From Actinomycetota bacterium (GTDB taxonomy: Bacteria; Actinomycetota; Actinomycetes; Actinomycetales; Microbacteriaceae), in NCBI GenBank assembly GCA_018268455.1, contig JAFDWM010000005.1, positions 1 through 57,160 on the forward strand: a DNA stretch of 57,160 nucleotides. The letters run 5' to 3'. The translations under genes were made by a program, and so were the position numbers. Positions within the stretch are counted from its first letter, which is position 1. Each line of letters begins with the position of its first letter. Shown here piece after piece: positions 1 through 8,158 of the stretch. The notes under the pieces were generated by a model. It did not search any database and was not told the DNA's origin. It saw nothing but the letters and a program-made list of their open reading frames with translations.

Positions 1-225
1 GAGATCGTGCACGATCTCGACGAGGTCCCGCTGGGATTCGCCGTGAACGGGGACGGCGGTGCCACCTTCAGCAGCAGAACTGTGACGCGTGAGGTCGGCA
101 AGGCGACCGCGGGTGATGTCGTCCTGGCACACATGAACCAGCCCGGCTCGGGGACCGCAGACGGCATGATCGCCGCGATCGCCGCGCTGCGTGATCGCGG
201 TGTGCGTTTCGTTCACATCGACTGA
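1..225 (+). CDS. Polysaccharide deacetylase, C-terminal fragment
   Basis: This is the 3' end of a gene cut by the window edge; the frame is open from base 1 and ends with TGA at 223-225. The visible 74 residues contain GDVVLAHMNQPGSGTADGM followed by a predicted helix and a short strand (RGVRFVHID). That arrangement is typical of the last beta strand of NodB-type polysaccharide (chitin or peptidoglycan N-acetylglucosamine) deacetylases, where the DVVLxH segment supplies an active-site histidine. The metal-binding N-terminal part is outside the window, so the substrate cannot be judged. It converges with the next gene across about 130 bases in which I see no clear terminator. Confidence 0.6.
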   Translation, partial: EIVHDLDEVPLGFAVNGDGGATFSSRTVTREVGKATAGDVVLAHMNQPGSGTADGMIAAIAALRDRGVRFVHID

Positions 226-356
226 GCCGCATCTCTCGTCCGGTGCTCACGGTGGTGTGCGTGGCGCCGGGGCGCGGTCGTCGCAGCCGCACGCCCAGCG
301 GATCGAGGCGAGATACGGGATTGACTGCGGCATGCACCGGCATGGTGTTTGTCGGA

Positions 357-941
357 TCAGGGATCCAGCGCGGTTCTCCTGGCGTCATCGCGGAGTGCGT
401 GGCGTGCCGTGATCGCCCAGCCTGTGGCCGCAGCGACGCCGGTGAGCGCTGACGCGATCAAGGCGACGAACAGGATCGTCGGCAACGCTGTGGCGAGTGC
501 AGACGAGAAGAGCAGAGCGGTGAGGGCAGCGCCGGTCACGGCGCCGGCGACGGCACCGAGCAGTCCGTGAGCGAGAAGGTGCTTCCAGAACGGGCGGACA
601 CCGGCCATCCTCGTGCCGAGTCGACCGGCGAGCGGCCGAACCATCAGGGTCATCAGACCCGACACCGTCCCGCCGATCATCGTCACCACGATGACCGTGA
701 GGATCGCGCCCCACAGAGCTGCGCCGACTGACGCGCGAGAGGCTTCGGCGTCGATGCCCGTGAGGGATCCCTGCACGGGGGCTGCGATCAATGCCGTTCG
801 CAACGCCAGCATGACGAACAGCAGGGCAAGGAGGATCACGAATGTGAGCCAGGTCCACAGTGCGCCGCGCCGTAGCTCTGCGTTCGTGAAGGCCATCGGC
901 CGCTCCGGGGTGCGCGGCGAGGTCGCCTGCACCGCACTCAT
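357..941 (-). CDS. Membrane protein of unknown function
   Basis: A 194-residue protein with about four hydrophobic segments: near residues 30-55, 75-100, 125-150 and 155-178. A positively charged stretch lies between segments two and three. I do not recognise a named family. Its ATG overlaps the TGA of the upstream TetR-family gene by four bases (ATGA at 938-941). The two are therefore almost certainly co-transcribed and translationally coupled, and this protein may be an efflux or membrane component controlled by that repressor. This functional link is inference from context only. Confidence 0.75.
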   Translation of the reverse strand: MSAVQATSPRTPERPMAFTNAELRRGALWTWLTFVILLALLFVMLALRTALIAAPVQGSLTGIDAEASRASVGAALWGAILTVIVVTMIGGTVSGLMTLMVRPLAGRLGTRMAGVRPFWKHLLAHGLLGAVAGAVTGAALTALLFSSALATALPTILFVALIASALTGVAAATGWAITARHALRDDARRTALDP

Positions 942-1630
942 GGGCGCACATCGGCGAGCTGGTCGAGGAGATCGCGCGTGACGCCACGCACTCCCGGCAC
1001 GCGAAGGAACGGCAGGGCGACGCCGAAAAGCTTCAGACCTGTGTCGAGGAGACGCGCGGTCTTGGCCTGCCCGGGGGACTCGTCGTAGGTCCAGCGCAGG
1101 ATGAGGGCGAGGTATGCGGGGAAGATCGCCTCCGGGAGGCGCTCGGCGATGTCCTCGGGCAGCCGGTGCGACGCCCCGTCGACGACCTCGCGGAGTAGCC
1201 CGATCGTCATGTCGCGGGCGGGGGAGGACTGCACGGAGAGCGGGTTGATCGGGGAGTCCGGAGAGACCATGGCGCCGAGGAATCCCGGTGCGACCTCGCG
1301 ATACGCCCCCACCGTCTCCAGGCCCGTGTCGAAGAACACCCGTAGTCGATCGATGAGCCCTGTCACACCCTGGAGTCGGGGGCGCGCGGCAACGCCGTGA
1401 TCGCGCTGCTGCTGGTCGTAGAGCTCCTGCACGAGGTGCTCCTTGGACGGGAAGTAGTAGTAAGCGTTGCCGACGGAGATGCCGGCTTCCTTCGCGATCA
1501 GCCGGATCGTGGTGTCCGGATAGCCACGCTCGATGAACGATGCCATCGCCGCGTCACGGATCCGCGCGCGGGTCGCCTCTGCTTTCGCGGTGAGCGGCTT
1601 CTGCGGTTCGGGATCCTTAAAACTGAACAT
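938..1630 (-). CDS. TetR/AcrR family transcriptional regulator
   Basis: A 230-residue regulator. An N-terminal helix-turn-helix is visible at about residues 15-65 (ATRARIRDAAMASFIERG, then GISVGNAYYYFPSKEHLV), followed by an all-helical ligand-binding domain. The ATG at 1628-1630 was chosen over an upstream GTG. It lies six bases after a good -10 box and inside a perfect 12-bp palindrome, whereas a longer reading would overlap glpD. The next gene overlaps by ATGA, giving a two-gene operon with a membrane protein. The promoter/operator arrangement suggests autorepression. The inducer is unknown. Confidence 0.85.
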   Translation of the reverse strand: MFSFKDPEPQKPLTAKAEATRARIRDAAMASFIERGYPDTTIRLIAKEAGISVGNAYYYFPSKEHLVQELYDQQQRDHGVAARPRLQGVTGLIDRLRVFFDTGLETVGAYREVAPGFLGAMVSPDSPINPLSVQSSPARDMTIGLLREVVDGASHRLPEDIAERLPEAIFPAYLALILRWTYDESPGQAKTARLLDTGLKLFGVALPFLRVPGVRGVTRDLLDQLADVRP

Positions 1631-1635
1631 GTTCA
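1624..1635. promoter_or_regulatory. Palindromic operator over the TetR start codon
   Basis: TGAACATGTTCA is a perfect 12-bp palindrome centred on the ATG of the TetR-family gene and just downstream of its -10 box. A repressor bound here would block its own initiation, as is common for TetR regulators. Binding by this particular regulator is inferred from position. Confidence 0.55.
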
Positions 1636-1636
1636 A

Positions 1637-1665
1637 AGAATAGCTCGCCACAATGGCGACGTCCA
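1637..1665 (-). promoter_or_regulatory. Promoter of the TetR/membrane-protein operon
   Basis: On the minus strand the -10 is TATTCT (1642-1637) and the -35 is TGGACG (1665-1660), with a 17-bp spacer. Six bases separate the -10 from the ATG, so the transcript would start at or next to the A of the start codon, giving a leaderless mRNA. Confidence 0.55.
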
Positions 1666-1694
1666 TCTCCGGCAGCGGATCGCGCCGCTGGTCT

Positions 1695-3215
1695 TCAGAG
1701 TTCGGCGAGTGTCTCTGCGACAAGGGCGGCGACGACATCGTGCGCACGTCGTCGGTCGTCGTCGACGAGGCCGATCCGCGTACGGCGGTCGAGCACATCG
1801 TCGACCGTCATGGCGCCCTCTGCGCGCACGGCGAACTCGATCTCGGCGCGCGTGACGTCGATGCCGTCCGCGATCGGTTGCAGGGGGTCTGCGCAGCGCG
1901 CCTGCGCCAGCACACGCCCGGCTTCGGCTCCGTACCGCCAGTCCAGCGCGCGAGCGGGCTTCGTCGGTGCGGCGATCGCACCGACGAGCGGCAGGGCCGC
2001 CGTGCGGGTCGGTCCCGCCGAAAGCCCGGCGAACGCGATCGTGCGATCGACCGCATCCTCGGCCATCCGGCGGTAGGTCGTGAGCTTGCCGCCCAGCACG
2101 TTCACGAAACCCCCCTCGGAGACCGCGACCAGGTGACGACGGGAGATGTCTGCCGTGCTCGCGTGATCGGTGCCGACGAGCGGCCGCAGGCCGGCATAGG
2201 CGCCGCGCACCTGGTCGCGGCGGATCGGGGTGCGCAGCACGCGGTTGAGCGTGTCCAGGAGGAACCGGATCTCGGGTTCGGTCGGCGCGGTCACGTCGGG
2301 GATCGGACCGGGCGAATCCTCGTCGGTCAGTCCCACCACCACACGGCCAAGCTGCTGCGGCAGGGCGAACACGAACCTGCTGATGGATCCCGGATGCGGC
2401 ACGGTGAGTGCGGCGGTCGGATCGCCCAGGGTCGCCGCATCGAGCACGATATGCGTGCCGCGGCTGGGACGCATCCGGATGGTGTCGTCCAGCGTGCCGG
2501 CCCAGACGCCGGTCGCGTTGACGACGGCCCGTGCGTCGAGCTCGAACCGCTCGCCGGTGAGCGCATCCTCGACGACCGCGCCGCGGCGGCCGAGGGCGAG
2601 CGCGCGCACTCGCGTGAGGATGCGCGCCCCGTAGGCGGCGGCTGTCCGCGCGACGGCGATCACCAGGCGTGCGTCGTCGACCAGCTGGCCGTCTGCCGCC
2701 AGCGCTGCGCCGCGCAGGGAGGTGGGGTCCAAGGTCGGAACCATCGCGAGCGCGGTCTGCGCCCGGATGGATCGGGGTGCGGGGAGCACCGCGTGCGGGG
2801 TGCCGGCGTGCATGCGCAGCAGATCGCCCATGGCGAAGCCGATGGTGCTGGTGATGCGCTGCGCAGCCGTCACCGCCGGCGCGAACGGCAGCAGCTGGGC
2901 CATCGGCCGGATCAGATGGGGGGCGATCCTGGTCATCAGCAGGTGTCGCTCCTGCGCGCTCTCCCGCGCCGTCGCGACGTCGCCGGTGGCGAGGTAGCGC
3001 AGGCCGCCGTGCACGAGCTTGGAGCTGAACCGGCTCGTGCCGAAGGCGAGATCCTCGGCCTCGACGAGCGCGACGCTCAGGCCGCGTGAAGCCGCGTCGA
3101 GAGCCACCCCGGCGCCGGTGATGCCGCCTCCGACGACCAGCACGTCGACGCTCGTGCCGGCGAGCTGCTCGAGCATGGCAGCGCGTTCCCGCGCGTGCGG
3201 AAGCCGCGGGATCAT
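1695..3215 (-). CDS. glpD: Glycerol-3-phosphate dehydrogenase (FAD-dependent)
   Basis: A 506-residue membrane-associated flavoprotein that oxidises sn-glycerol 3-phosphate to dihydroxyacetone phosphate and passes electrons to quinone. The N-terminal FAD-binding Rossmann motif is VLVVGGGITGAGVALDAA (about residues 25-42). It is followed by the family stretch GTSRFSSKLVHGGLRYL near residue 60; the C-terminal DAO_C-like helical domain is present. Length is normal for GlpD. Its ATG overlaps the stop of the upstream TetR gene (ATGA, 3212-3215), so the two form an operon. It diverges from a flavoprotein/lipid-kinase operon, consistent with glycerolipid turnover. Confidence 0.93.
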   Translation of the reverse strand: MIPRLPHARERAAMLEQLAGTSVDVLVVGGGITGAGVALDAASRGLSVALVEAEDLAFGTSRFSSKLVHGGLRYLATGDVATARESAQERHLLMTRIAPHLIRPMAQLLPFAPAVTAAQRITSTIGFAMGDLLRMHAGTPHAVLPAPRSIRAQTALAMVPTLDPTSLRGAALAADGQLVDDARLVIAVARTAAAYGARILTRVRALALGRRGAVVEDALTGERFELDARAVVNATGVWAGTLDDTIRMRPSRGTHIVLDAATLGDPTAALTVPHPGSISRFVFALPQQLGRVVVGLTDEDSPGPIPDVTAPTEPEIRFLLDTLNRVLRTPIRRDQVRGAYAGLRPLVGTDHASTADISRRHLVAVSEGGFVNVLGGKLTTYRRMAEDAVDRTIAFAGLSAGPTRTAALPLVGAIAAPTKPARALDWRYGAEAGRVLAQARCADPLQPIADGIDVTRAEIEFAVRAEGAMTVDDVLDRRTRIGLVDDDRRRAHDVVAALVAETLAEL

Positions 3216-3817
3216 GGGCGCAGGTGCCCGTCGAGTGCGGCGCCGAGCTCACGCGTCCATGCCGCCTGATCCAGCAGATCACTGACGGTGCCGTGCGACA
3301 GGATCGCCGACTGGGCGATGAGCAGCAGCATCACGGCGATCTCGTCTGCGTCCCCGTCGCGCACCGTGCCGCCGGGCTGCCCGAGTGCGATCGCGGCGGA
3401 CAGATGCTGCAGGATCACACGCTGACTGGCGCCGAAGCGCTGCAGCAGGTAGCGCGTGAACACCTCGGGTTCGCGATCGAGCAGGCTGCGGAACAGTGGA
3501 TCCTCCTGGAACGCGGCCGAGAACCGCATCACCTCGGCCACGATGCGCTCGCGGGAATCCGCTTGTTGATCACCGGCGGCGAGGAGGACGATCACGCGGC
3601 GCAGCAGCGCGGCACGGACGACCTCGTCTGCGCCGGACCAGTTGCGGTAGACGGTGGGACGGCTGAGGCCCGCTGTGCGGGCCAGCTCCGCGGTGGTGAC
3701 GCCGTGTACGCCCCGTGCGCCGATGAGCTCGTCCGCGGCATCGAGGATGCGCATCTGCGTCGCATCCCAGCGCTGCGTCAGATCCAGATCCGACGTCAGT
3801 GGTTGACGGATTTCCAT
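3212..3817 (-). CDS. TetR family transcriptional regulator of the glpD cluster
   Basis: A 201-residue regulator with an N-terminal helix-turn-helix at about residues 22-65 (GVTTAELARTAGLSRPTVYR). It sits upstream of glpD and overlaps it by four bases. Only 20 bases separate it from the divergent AGPS-like gene, so one operator could control both directions. The gene order glpD–TetR–flavoprotein–DAG kinase resembles Rv2249c–Rv2252 of Mycobacterium tuberculosis (recalled, not searched), where the regulator also lies between the two transcription units. The ligand is unknown; a lipid or acyl-CoA effector would fit but is speculation. Confidence 0.88.
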   Translation of the reverse strand: MEIRQPLTSDLDLTQRWDATQMRILDAADELIGARGVHGVTTAELARTAGLSRPTVYRNWSGADEVVRAALLRRVIVLLAAGDQQADSRERIVAEVMRFSAAFQEDPLFRSLLDREPEVFTRYLLQRFGASQRVILQHLSAAIALGQPGGTVRDGDADEIAVMLLLIAQSAILSHGTVSDLLDQAAWTRELGAALDGHLRP

Positions 3818-3837
3818 GATGTGTCACACTGTAACGC

Positions 3838-5472
3838 GTGAGCGACGTGAGCGACAGCGTCGGCGATGACGCCGAGCGCGAGATGAGCTGGAACGCATGG
3901 GGGGATCCGGCGCGTGCCCGCGCTCTGCCTCTCGCCGTCCGCGCCCTTCTGCCCGCGATGCTGGGGCGGGTTCCGCGTCCGGCAGCGGCACCGCGCATCG
4001 ACGAGGTGCGAGTGGAGCCTTCCGCATTGCCTGACGCGGCGGCGGATGCGTTCCGCAGCGCACTCGGGGACGCCTTCGTCCGAACGGATCCCGAGAGCCG
4101 GATCCGGCATGCGGGCGGGCGCTCCACCCCCGATCTGCTGCGTCGCCGGCTGCCGGAGCAGAGCGTTCCCGACGCGGTGCTGATGCCTGCGGACGCCGCA
4201 CAGGTGCAGCAGGTGCTGTCCGTCGCGGGTGAGCACGACGTCGCGGTGATCCCGTTCGGTGGCGGCACGAGCGTCGTGGGCGGACTGGATCCGGAGCGCG
4301 GCCACCACCACGCCGTGGTCTCGCTCGACCTGCGCCGGCTGTCCGGACTCGTGCGCCTCGACGAGATCAGCGGAGAGGCTGAGCTGCTCGCCGGAACCAG
4401 CGGTCCGGACGCCGAGCGCCTGCTCGCCGCGCACGGCTTCGAGCTCGGGCACTACCCGCAGAGCTTCCGCTATGCGACGATCGGAGGTTTCGCCGCGACG
4501 CGCTCGAGCGGGCAGAACTCCGCCGGTTATGGCCGCTTCGACGCGATGGTCACCGGTCTTCGCGTCGTCACGCCCACGGGCGGGCTCGACCTCGGCCGCG
4601 CGCCGGGATCCGCCGCGGGCCCAGACCTGATGCGGTTGTTCCTCGGGTCGGAAGGGGTGCTCGGCGTCATCACGCACGTACGGGTGCGCGTGCACCCGGT
4701 GCCGACGACGCGGATCGTCGAGGCCTGGAACTTCCCCGACTTCGCGACCGGCGTCGACGCGCTGCGGCAGGTCGTTCAGCATGGGGGAGGGCCGACCGTC
4801 ATCCGGCTCTCCGACGAGGCGGAGACCGGCGTCAGCCTCGCGCAGGTCGGCCGAATCGGACGCGCGCTCGCGAAGGGCGCGAGCGCGGTCACCGTGTTCG
4901 AGGGCGACGACGCGGAGGGTCGTCGCTCTCGCACCGCCGCCCTGATGAGCGCCGCCGGAGGAACGAGCGCAGGGCAGCAGGCTGCCGACGACTGGGCGCA
5001 GACGCGCTTCGACGGTCCGTACCTGCGCGACGCGCTGCTGGACTCAGGCGTGTTCTGCGAGACCCTCGAGACGGCGACCACGTGGACCGACCTGCATCGT
5101 CTGCGCACCGCCGTCACCGAAGCGCTGCGTACGGGATTCGCCACCGCGGGCGCGAAGAGCTTCGTGATGTGCCACGTGTCGCACGTGTACGCGACGGGAG
5201 CGTCGCTGTACTTCACGGTGCTGGCCGGCATCAAGGGCGACCGGCTCGCGGTCTGGGACGACGTGAAGCATCGCGTCGGCGACGCGATCATGACGGCCGG
5301 CGGCACGATCACCCACCACCATGCCGTCGGTCGCGATCACGCGCCCTGGCTCATCGACGAGGTGGGTGAGACCGGGATCCGGATCCTCCGCGCGGTGAAG
5401 CGCGAACTCGACCCGCAGGGGATCCTGAATCCCGGCGTGCTCATCGCCGAGGACCCGAGAGCGGAAGACTGA
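3838..5472 (+). CDS. FAD-binding oxidase, alkyldihydroxyacetonephosphate synthase-like
   Basis: A 544-residue flavoprotein of the vanillyl-alcohol oxidase/AGPS superfamily. A FAD_binding_4 domain spans about residues 110-250, with PFGGGTSVVGGL and a conserved YPQSFRYATIGGFAATRSSG segment. A FAD-oxidase C-terminal domain spans about 290-540. A triple histidine at about 493-495 (HHHAVGRDHAPW) matches the catalytic His region of AGPS enzymes, which exchange the acyl chain of acyl-DHAP for a fatty alcohol. GTG at 3838 is used here. An internal ATG at 3883 (MSWNAWGDP), matching the usual start of actinobacterial homologues, is a serious alternative. It is followed after three bases by the GMC gene. 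Confidence 0.85.
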   Translation: MSDVSDSVGDDAEREMSWNAWGDPARARALPLAVRALLPAMLGRVPRPAAAPRIDEVRVEPSALPDAAADAFRSALGDAFVRTDPESRIRHAGGRSTPDLLRRRLPEQSVPDAVLMPADAAQVQQVLSVAGEHDVAVIPFGGGTSVVGGLDPERGHHHAVVSLDLRRLSGLVRLDEISGEAELLAGTSGPDAERLLAAHGFELGHYPQSFRYATIGGFAATRSSGQNSAGYGRFDAMVTGLRVVTPTGGLDLGRAPGSAAGPDLMRLFLGSEGVLGVITHVRVRVHPVPTTRIVEAWNFPDFATGVDALRQVVQHGGGPTVIRLSDEAETGVSLAQVGRIGRALAKGASAVTVFEGDDAEGRRSRTAALMSAAGGTSAGQQAADDWAQTRFDGPYLRDALLDSGVFCETLETATTWTDLHRLRTAVTEALRTGFATAGAKSFVMCHVSHVYATGASLYFTVLAGIKGDRLAVWDDVKHRVGDAIMTAGGTITHHHAVGRDHAPWLIDEVGETGIRILRAVKRELDPQGILNPGVLIAEDPRAED

Positions 5473-5475
5473 GCG

Positions 5476-7113
5476 ATGGCGGGATTCGACGAGGACGTCG
5501 TCATCATCGGCTCGGGATTCGGCGGATCCGTCGCCGCTCTGCGCCTGAGCGAGAAGGGGTACCGGGTGCGGGTGTACGAGGCCGGCCGGCGGTTCGCCGA
5601 TGAGGACTTCGCCCGCACGAGCTGGGATCTTCGGCGGTATCTGTGGGCGCCCCGGCTCGGCTGCTTCGGTGTGCAGCGGATCCACCGGCTGCCGCATGTG
5701 ATGATCCTCGCCGGGGCGGGAGTCGGTGGCGGATCGCTGAACTACGCGAACACCCTGTATCAGCCGGGGCCGGTGTTCTTCGCCGACCGGCAGTGGCCCG
5801 GCGATGTGGCGTGGCAGGAGGAGCTTGCACCGCACTATGCGACGGCCTCGCGCATGCTCGGCGTCGTCGACCGCTATCCGCACACCGGCCCTGTGGAGCG
5901 GATCATGGCGGGAGCGGCGTCGGACCTCGGGGTGGCCGACTCGTTCCGGCATGCTCCGATCGGCGTGTTCCTCGGCATGCCCGGCGTGCGCGTGCCCGAT
6001 CCGTACTTCGACGGGCAGGGGCCCGAGCGCACCGGATGCACGCTGTGCGGCAACTGCATGGTCGGATGCCGGGTCGGAGCCAAGAACACGCTGGTGAAGA
6101 ACTACCTGGCCCTCGCCGAGCGGCACGGCGCGAAGATCGAGGCGCTGCGCACGGTGGTCGAGGTGCGCGAGGATCCGGCCGGCGGGTTCTTCGTCACGAC
6201 GGCGCGCACGGGCGTGCGGCGCGGGAGAGGGCGGCGCACCGTGCGCGCGGAGCAGGTGGTGGTCGCGGCCGGCACCTGGGGGACACAGCAGCTTCTGCAT
6301 CGGATGAAGTCGTCCGGGGCGCTGCCCCGCCTCTCCGACGCGCTGGGCACGCTGACGCGCACGAACTCCGAGGCGCTCGACGGTGCGGTCGCGACGCGGG
6401 TCCCCACCGGTGTCGATCTCACTCAGGGCGTCGCCATCACCACGTCGTTCCATGTGGACGAGCGCACGCACGTCGAGAACGTGCGCTACGGGCCGGGATC
6501 CAACGCGATGGGTGCACTCGCCACCGTGCTCGTGCGGGGTGACAGGTCGCTTCCGCGCCGGCTCTGGTCCGTCGTCTCACGCGCCCTGCGCGCGCCGGTC
6601 CGCGAGGCGCGGCTCGGATCGCTGCGCCGCTGGAGCGAGCGGGGCATCATCGCGCTCGTGATGCAGAACGCGGACAATTCGCTCACGCTCTCGCTGCGCC
6701 GCCGCTTCGGTCGGGAGGTGCTGACGAGCCGGCAGGGGCACGGGGAGCCCAACCCCAGCCACCTGCCCGAGGCGCACCGCGCGGCGGAGGCGATCGCGGC
6801 GCGCCTGAGCAGCGAGACCGGAGTGAACGCGGAGGCGCGCGGATCCTGGCCCGAGGTGTTCGGGATCCCGCTGACCGCGCATTTCCTGGGCGGCGCGGTG
6901 ATCTCCGCCGACCCCGAGACCGGTGTGGTCGATTCGTTCCATCGGGTCTGGGGACATCCTGCTCTGCACGTCGTCGACGGTGCCGCGGTGCCGGCCAACC
7001 CGGGCGTGAATCCGTCCCTGACGATCACCGCGCTCGCGGAGCGGGCGCTCGCGCTGTGGCCCGAGTGCGGCACGCCCGACCGGAGGCCGCGCCAGGCGGG
7101 GAGTGCGCAATGA
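5476..7113 (+). CDS. GMC-type FAD oxidoreductase with a Cys cluster (ChoD-like)
   Basis: A 545-residue flavoprotein. The N-terminal FAD-binding motif is VVIIGSGFGGSVAAL (GSGFGG at residues 12-17). The C-terminal GMC domain ends with GGAVISADPETGVVDSFHRVW and a conserved HVVDGAAVPANPGVNPSLTI stretch, as in cholesterol-oxidase/ChoD-type proteins. Residues 188-198 read CTLCGNCMVGC, a CxxCxxCxxxC pattern like that of [4Fe-4S] clusters. The substrate is not evident; a sterol or other hydrophobic alcohol is possible. It starts three bases after the AGPS-like gene stops, so the genes are co-transcribed. The lipid-kinase gene follows. Confidence 0.8.
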   Translation: MAGFDEDVVIIGSGFGGSVAALRLSEKGYRVRVYEAGRRFADEDFARTSWDLRRYLWAPRLGCFGVQRIHRLPHVMILAGAGVGGGSLNYANTLYQPGPVFFADRQWPGDVAWQEELAPHYATASRMLGVVDRYPHTGPVERIMAGAASDLGVADSFRHAPIGVFLGMPGVRVPDPYFDGQGPERTGCTLCGNCMVGCRVGAKNTLVKNYLALAERHGAKIEALRTVVEVREDPAGGFFVTTARTGVRRGRGRRTVRAEQVVVAAGTWGTQQLLHRMKSSGALPRLSDALGTLTRTNSEALDGAVATRVPTGVDLTQGVAITTSFHVDERTHVENVRYGPGSNAMGALATVLVRGDRSLPRRLWSVVSRALRAPVREARLGSLRRWSERGIIALVMQNADNSLTLSLRRRFGREVLTSRQGHGEPNPSHLPEAHRAAEAIAARLSSETGVNAEARGSWPEVFGIPLTAHFLGGAVISADPETGVVDSFHRVWGHPALHVVDGAAVPANPGVNPSLTITALAERALALWPECGTPDRRPRQAGSAQ

Positions 7114-7127
7114 GCGTCCGGGCGCCC

Positions 7128-7133
7128 TATGCT
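7128..7133 (+). promoter_or_regulatory. -10 box before the lipid kinase (leaderless micro-ORF start)
   Basis: TATGCT is followed by exactly six bases and an ATG at 7140. A transcript starting there would open with a 13-codon ORF (MPTTSTRIRAHEH) whose TGA (7179-7181) lies just inside the kinase coding sequence. This suggests an internal promoter with translational coupling; not proven. Confidence 0.35.
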
Positions 7134-7170
7134 GTGCGCATGCCGACGACGTCGACCCGCATCCGCGCTC

Positions 7171-8085
7171 ATGAGCACTGACGCACAGGGGTCGTCGGCG
7201 ATCATGATCGTCAATCCGGCCGCGGGGCGCGGGCGGGCGACTCACCTCGCGGCCGAGGTTCTGCGAGCGATCCGGGATCGCGGCGGCGACCTCGACGTCC
7301 GGTCCGGGTCGTCGGCCGAGGCCACGCGCGGGCTCGTCGCCGAGGCGCTGGCGGAGCATCCGGACGTCCTGGTGATCGCCGGCGGCGACGGCACGGTCAC
7401 CGGGGTGCTCGATCTGCTGAGCACCGCGCAGATCCCGCTCGTGCTCGTGCCGGCAGGCACCGGAAACGACTTCGCGGGAGCCCTCGACCTCCCCCGTGAT
7501 CCGGATCGCATCGCTGAGACGATCCTGAGCGGCGTGGCGCGCAGCGTCGATCTCGGGGTGGTCGAGAGCGCTCGAGGCACGTCGCTGTTCCTCACCGTGG
7601 CCGCCTTCGGCTTCGACGCGAAGGTCGCCGCACGCACGAACCGACTGCGCTGGCCGCGCGGACCGCTGCGGTACTACCTGGCGCTGCTCATCGAACTCGC
7701 GAGGCTCGCACCGGTGCGTTACCGGATCACCGACGCCGCCGGCACCCGTGAGCTTCCCGGCACGCTGCTCGCGGTCTGCAACACGCGACGCTACGGCGGC
7801 GGCATGGCGATCGCACCCGAGGCGCGTCCGGACGACGGGCGGCTCGACGCGGTGCACGTGGCACCACTCGGACGCATCACGCTCCTCCGGCTGTTCCCCC
7901 TGCTGCTGCGCGGCGCGCATCTGGCGCGTGCCGAGGTCTCGACCTGGTCCATGCGGGATCCGGTGCGCATCGATGCGCCGGGAATGGTCGTCTACGCAGA
8001 CGGCGAGCTGGTCGCCGAGGGATTCTGCACGGTGTCGGTGCGCCCGAGAGCACTTCGCGTACTCGTTCCGCTGTTCCGCCGCTGA
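7171..8085 (+). CDS. Diacylglycerol kinase-like lipid kinase
   Basis: A 304-residue member of the DAGK_cat/YegS family, which phosphorylates diacylglycerol or a related lipid with ATP. Seen directly: NPAAGRG near the N-terminus, the nucleotide-binding GGDGTVTG at about residues 71-78, and PAGTGNDFAGAL at about 94-105. The C-terminal half has the usual beta-rich domain. The ATG at 7171 was chosen because upstream in-frame starts give an Arg-rich extension without homology. No good ribosome site precedes it. Its M. tuberculosis counterpart by synteny would be Rv2252. It closes the operon and is followed by a strong terminator. Confidence 0.88.
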   Translation: MSTDAQGSSAIMIVNPAAGRGRATHLAAEVLRAIRDRGGDLDVRSGSSAEATRGLVAEALAEHPDVLVIAGGDGTVTGVLDLLSTAQIPLVLVPAGTGNDFAGALDLPRDPDRIAETILSGVARSVDLGVVESARGTSLFLTVAAFGFDAKVAARTNRLRWPRGPLRYYLALLIELARLAPVRYRITDAAGTRELPGTLLAVCNTRRYGGGMAIAPEARPDDGRLDAVHVAPLGRITLLRLFPLLLRGAHLARAEVSTWSMRDPVRIDAPGMVVYADGELVAEGFCTVSVRPRALRVLVPLFRR

Positions 8086-8104
8086 CCGGCCCTGCGACAC
8101 GACG

Positions 8105-8146
8105 AGGCCCTCGTTCCTCCGCCGGCCGGCGGATGAACGAGGGCCT
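8105..8146. terminator. Bidirectional terminator, near-perfect palindrome
   Basis: AGGCCCTCGTTC (8105-8116) pairs with GAACGAGGGCCT (8135-8146). The intervening bases contain a second palindrome, TCCGCCGGCCGGCGGA, so the whole 42-base element can fold into one long stem. It lies between the converging lipid-kinase and fadB-type genes and can serve both strands. Confidence 0.85.
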
Positions 8147-8158
8147 TCGGGGGAGAGG

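Noticed and set aside
3818-3837. Clear TetR palindrome in the 20-base glpD/AGPS divergent gap
   Set aside because: GTGTCAC and GTAAC words are present but do not form a convincing inverted repeat.
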